Source: DASXBA01 sp046729895 (GTDB lineage Bacteria; Actinomycetota; Thermoleophilia; Solirubrobacterales; Thermoleophilaceae). Taken from it: a DNA stretch of 7,127 nucleotides. The notes beneath the pieces were generated by a model. That model worked only from the letters and a program-made list of their open reading frames with translations. It did no database searches and was not told the DNA's origin. The translations under genes and the position numbers were made by a program. Below are positions 6,080 to 7,127 of this stretch, in pieces; positions within the stretch are counted from its first letter, which is position 1, and every line of letters begins with the position of its first letter. The DNA lies in contig JBKPHP010000108.1 of assembly GCA_046729895.1 (NCBI GenBank), positions 1 through 7,127 of the forward strand, read 5' to 3'.

Positions 6080-6098
6080 TCCTTCACGCTTCCATCCG

Positions 6099-7004
6099 AT
6101 GCCTGAGCTACTGGACAAGAGGCTGGTGCTCGTCACCGGCAAGGGCGGGGTCGGTAGAACGACCGTCGCCGCGGCCCTCGGGCTGAAGGCGGCCGGCGAG
6201 GGCAGGCGCGCGATCGTCTGCGAGGTCGCCGAGCAGGAGCGGCTTCCGACGCTGTTCGGAGGACCTCAGGCCGGCCATCACGAGCGCGAGCTCGCGCCCG
6301 GCCTGTTCTGCATCTCGATCGACCCCGAGCGCGCCAAGGAGGAGTGGCTGAGGTACCAGCTGGGGTCCGCGGCCCTCGCGGGGCTGCTGGGCCACAGCCG
6401 CATCTTCCAATACCTCACCGCCGCGGCGCCCGGGTTGACCGAGCTCGTCACGGTCGGAAAGGTCTGGGAGCTCGCGCAGCTTCAGCGCAAGACGGCGAAG
6501 GCGTCGCCATACGATCTGGTGATCGTGGACTCCCCCGCCACCGGTCACGGGGTCGCCATGCTGCGCGCACCGAGGACCTTCTCCGAGGTGTCCAGGGTGG
6601 GCCCGATCCACCGGCAAGCCGCGACCATCCACCGCTTTCTGACCGATCCCGCCGCCACCGGCGTGCTCACGGTCGCGCTGCCCGAGGAGATGCCCGTCAC
6701 CGAGACGCTCGAGCTTGGCGAGCGGCTGCACGAGGAGATGGGAATGGGGATCGACCGCATCGTCGTGAACCAGGTGCTGCCGGAGCGCTTCACCGGGGCT
6801 GAGGCAGGCCGGCTGGAGTCCGTCGACGGACGCGGATCGCCGGCGACCCGCGCGGCGCTCTCGGAATACCGGCGTGCCCGCTTGCAGCGCTCCCAGCTTC
6901 GCCGGCTGCGGCGGGCCGCGGCGGCGCCGGTCACGACCCTCCCGTTCCTGTTTGCGAAGGACCTCGGGCATCAGCAGCTGGAGACGCTGGCGGCGAGGTT
7001 GTGA
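6099..7004 (+). CDS. ArsA/Get3-like ATPase, first of a tandem pair, with Arg in the P-loop
   Basis: A 301-residue ATPase of the ArsA/Get3 (anion-transporting ATPase, SIMIBI) family. Seen: RLVLVTGKGGVGRTT (8-22), CEVAEQERLPTLF (41-53) at the A'/switch I position, YDLVIVDSPATGHG (138-151) as Walker B/switch II, VGPIHRQA (167-174), and IDRIVVNQVLPE (218-229), the usual adenine-side VNQ/VNR motif. The signature lysine Lys15 is present, but the P-loop lysine is Arg20, encoded by AGA, a codon uncommon in such GC-rich DNA. The arsenite-binding cysteines of ArsA are absent (I see only Cys41 and Cys71), so arsenite transport is unlikely. The closest known arrangement is the mycobacterial pair Rv3679/Rv3680, Get3-like proteins. 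I chose ATG 6099 because upstream sequence in this frame is antisense to parA. No Shine-Dalgarno is seen. It overlaps the next gene by 4 bp and is probably co-translated with it. Confidence 0.9.
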   Translation: MPELLDKRLVLVTGKGGVGRTTVAAALGLKAAGEGRRAIVCEVAEQERLPTLFGGPQAGHHERELAPGLFCISIDPERAKEEWLRYQLGSAALAGLLGHSRIFQYLTAAAPGLTELVTVGKVWELAQLQRKTAKASPYDLVIVDSPATGHGVAMLRAPRTFSEVSRVGPIHRQAATIHRFLTDPAATGVLTVALPEEMPVTETLELGERLHEEMGMGIDRIVVNQVLPERFTGAEAGRLESVDGRGSPATRAALSEYRRARLQRSQLRRLRRAAAAPVTTLPFLFAKDLGHQQLETLAARL

Positions 7005-7127
7005 GCGCGCACCGCGTCCTCGCGCGCAAGCAGGTCTGCATCTGCGCCGGCTCGGGCGGCGTGGGCAAGACCACGACATCCGCCGCGATCGCGGCCGGGA
7101 TGGCCGCGCGCGGCAGGAAGGTGGTGG
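7001..7127 (+). CDS. ArsA/Get3-like ATPase, second of the pair (3' end outside window)
   Basis: The first 42 codons of a second ArsA/Get3-like ATPase, running off the right edge. GTG 7001 overlaps the previous TGA as GTGA, so translation is probably coupled. A GAGG lies only 2 nt upstream, too close to be a normal Shine-Dalgarno. The strand-loop-helix KQVCICAGSGGVGKTTTSAA (10-29) is a clear P-loop. The canonical lysine (Lys23) is present, but the SIMIBI signature lysine is Ser18 (GSGGVGKT instead of GKGGVGKT). The same GSGGVGKTT form, as I recall, is found in the second partner of the mycobacterial pair (Rv3680). The partner architecture suggests a heterodimer with the upstream protein. Nothing can be said about the rest of the protein. 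Confidence 0.87.
   Translation, partial: MSAHRVLARKQVCICAGSGGVGKTTTSAAIAAGMAARGRKVV

Noticed and set aside
5718..6098. Upstream extension of the first Get3-like ATPase frame
   Set aside because: It is open but antisense to conserved parA codons; family homology starts at RLVLVTGKGG, just after ATG 6099.
6050..6142. Longer ParA beginning at ATG 6142
   Set aside because: It would add 31 Ser-rich residues with no ParA similarity and overlap the first 44 bases of the divergent ATPase gene.
6156..6158. Arg20 of the first Get3-like ATPase as a sequencing error for Lys
   Set aside because: The codon is AGA. The usual GC-rich lysine codon AAG would need two base changes, and the frame is intact on both sides; a single-base error from the rarer AAA cannot be excluded.
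6099..7127. Arsenite efflux ATPase system (arsA)
   Set aside because: The visible sequence lacks ArsA metalloid-binding cysteines and no arsB, arsR or arsD gene is nearby; a Get3-like role is more likely.

Overview
This is a GC-rich bacterial chromosomal window with strong G/C preference at third codon positions. The gene types (a Soj-like ParA with a KGGVAKTT P-loop, a Gram-positive-type FtsZ, an actinobacterial-style tandem pair of ArsA/Get3-like ATPases, and a GGT of the 'VTCSNG...VVVPGTG' type) point to a high-GC actinobacterium. A deep lineage such as Thermoleophilia (Solirubrobacter/Gaiella relatives) is my best guess, inferred from gene flavour only.

Layout. Left edge to 601 (+): 3' part of a class I SAM methyltransferase. 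533-1735 (-): polytopic membrane protein of unknown function, overlapping the methyltransferase tail-to-tail by 69 bp. 1786-2412 (+): stand-alone Lon N-terminal (substrate-binding) domain protein, divergent from the membrane gene. 2424-6049 (-): a tight three-gene run parA, ftsZ, ggt-like. ftsZ starts inside the end of parA, and ggt starts 10 bp after ftsZ. 6099-7004 and 7001-right edge (+): two ArsA/Get3-like ATPases joined by a 4-bp GTGA overlap and divergent from parA across a 49-bp gap that carries an inverted repeat.

The parA-ftsZ-ggt run behaves like one operon. It couples a chromosome/cargo-positioning ATPase to the division GTPase, outside any visible dcw cluster. FtsZ has an unusual Arg/Glu/Pro-rich N-terminal extension of about 95 residues. 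It has two well-formed Shine-Dalgarno/ATG pairs: one gives the long form (449 aa), the other a conventional-length form (364 aa). The GGT-like enzyme keeps its nucleophile but appears to have lost the residues that bind gamma-glutamyl substrates.

The two Get3-like ATPases show complementary P-loop losses. The first keeps the SIMIBI signature lysine but has Arg in place of the P-loop lysine; the second keeps the P-loop lysine but has Ser at the signature position. That suggests an obligate heterodimer with one working ATP site. No RNA genes, CRISPR arrays, insertion sequences or convincing intrinsic terminators were seen. There is no gene-free stretch longer than about 50 bp.
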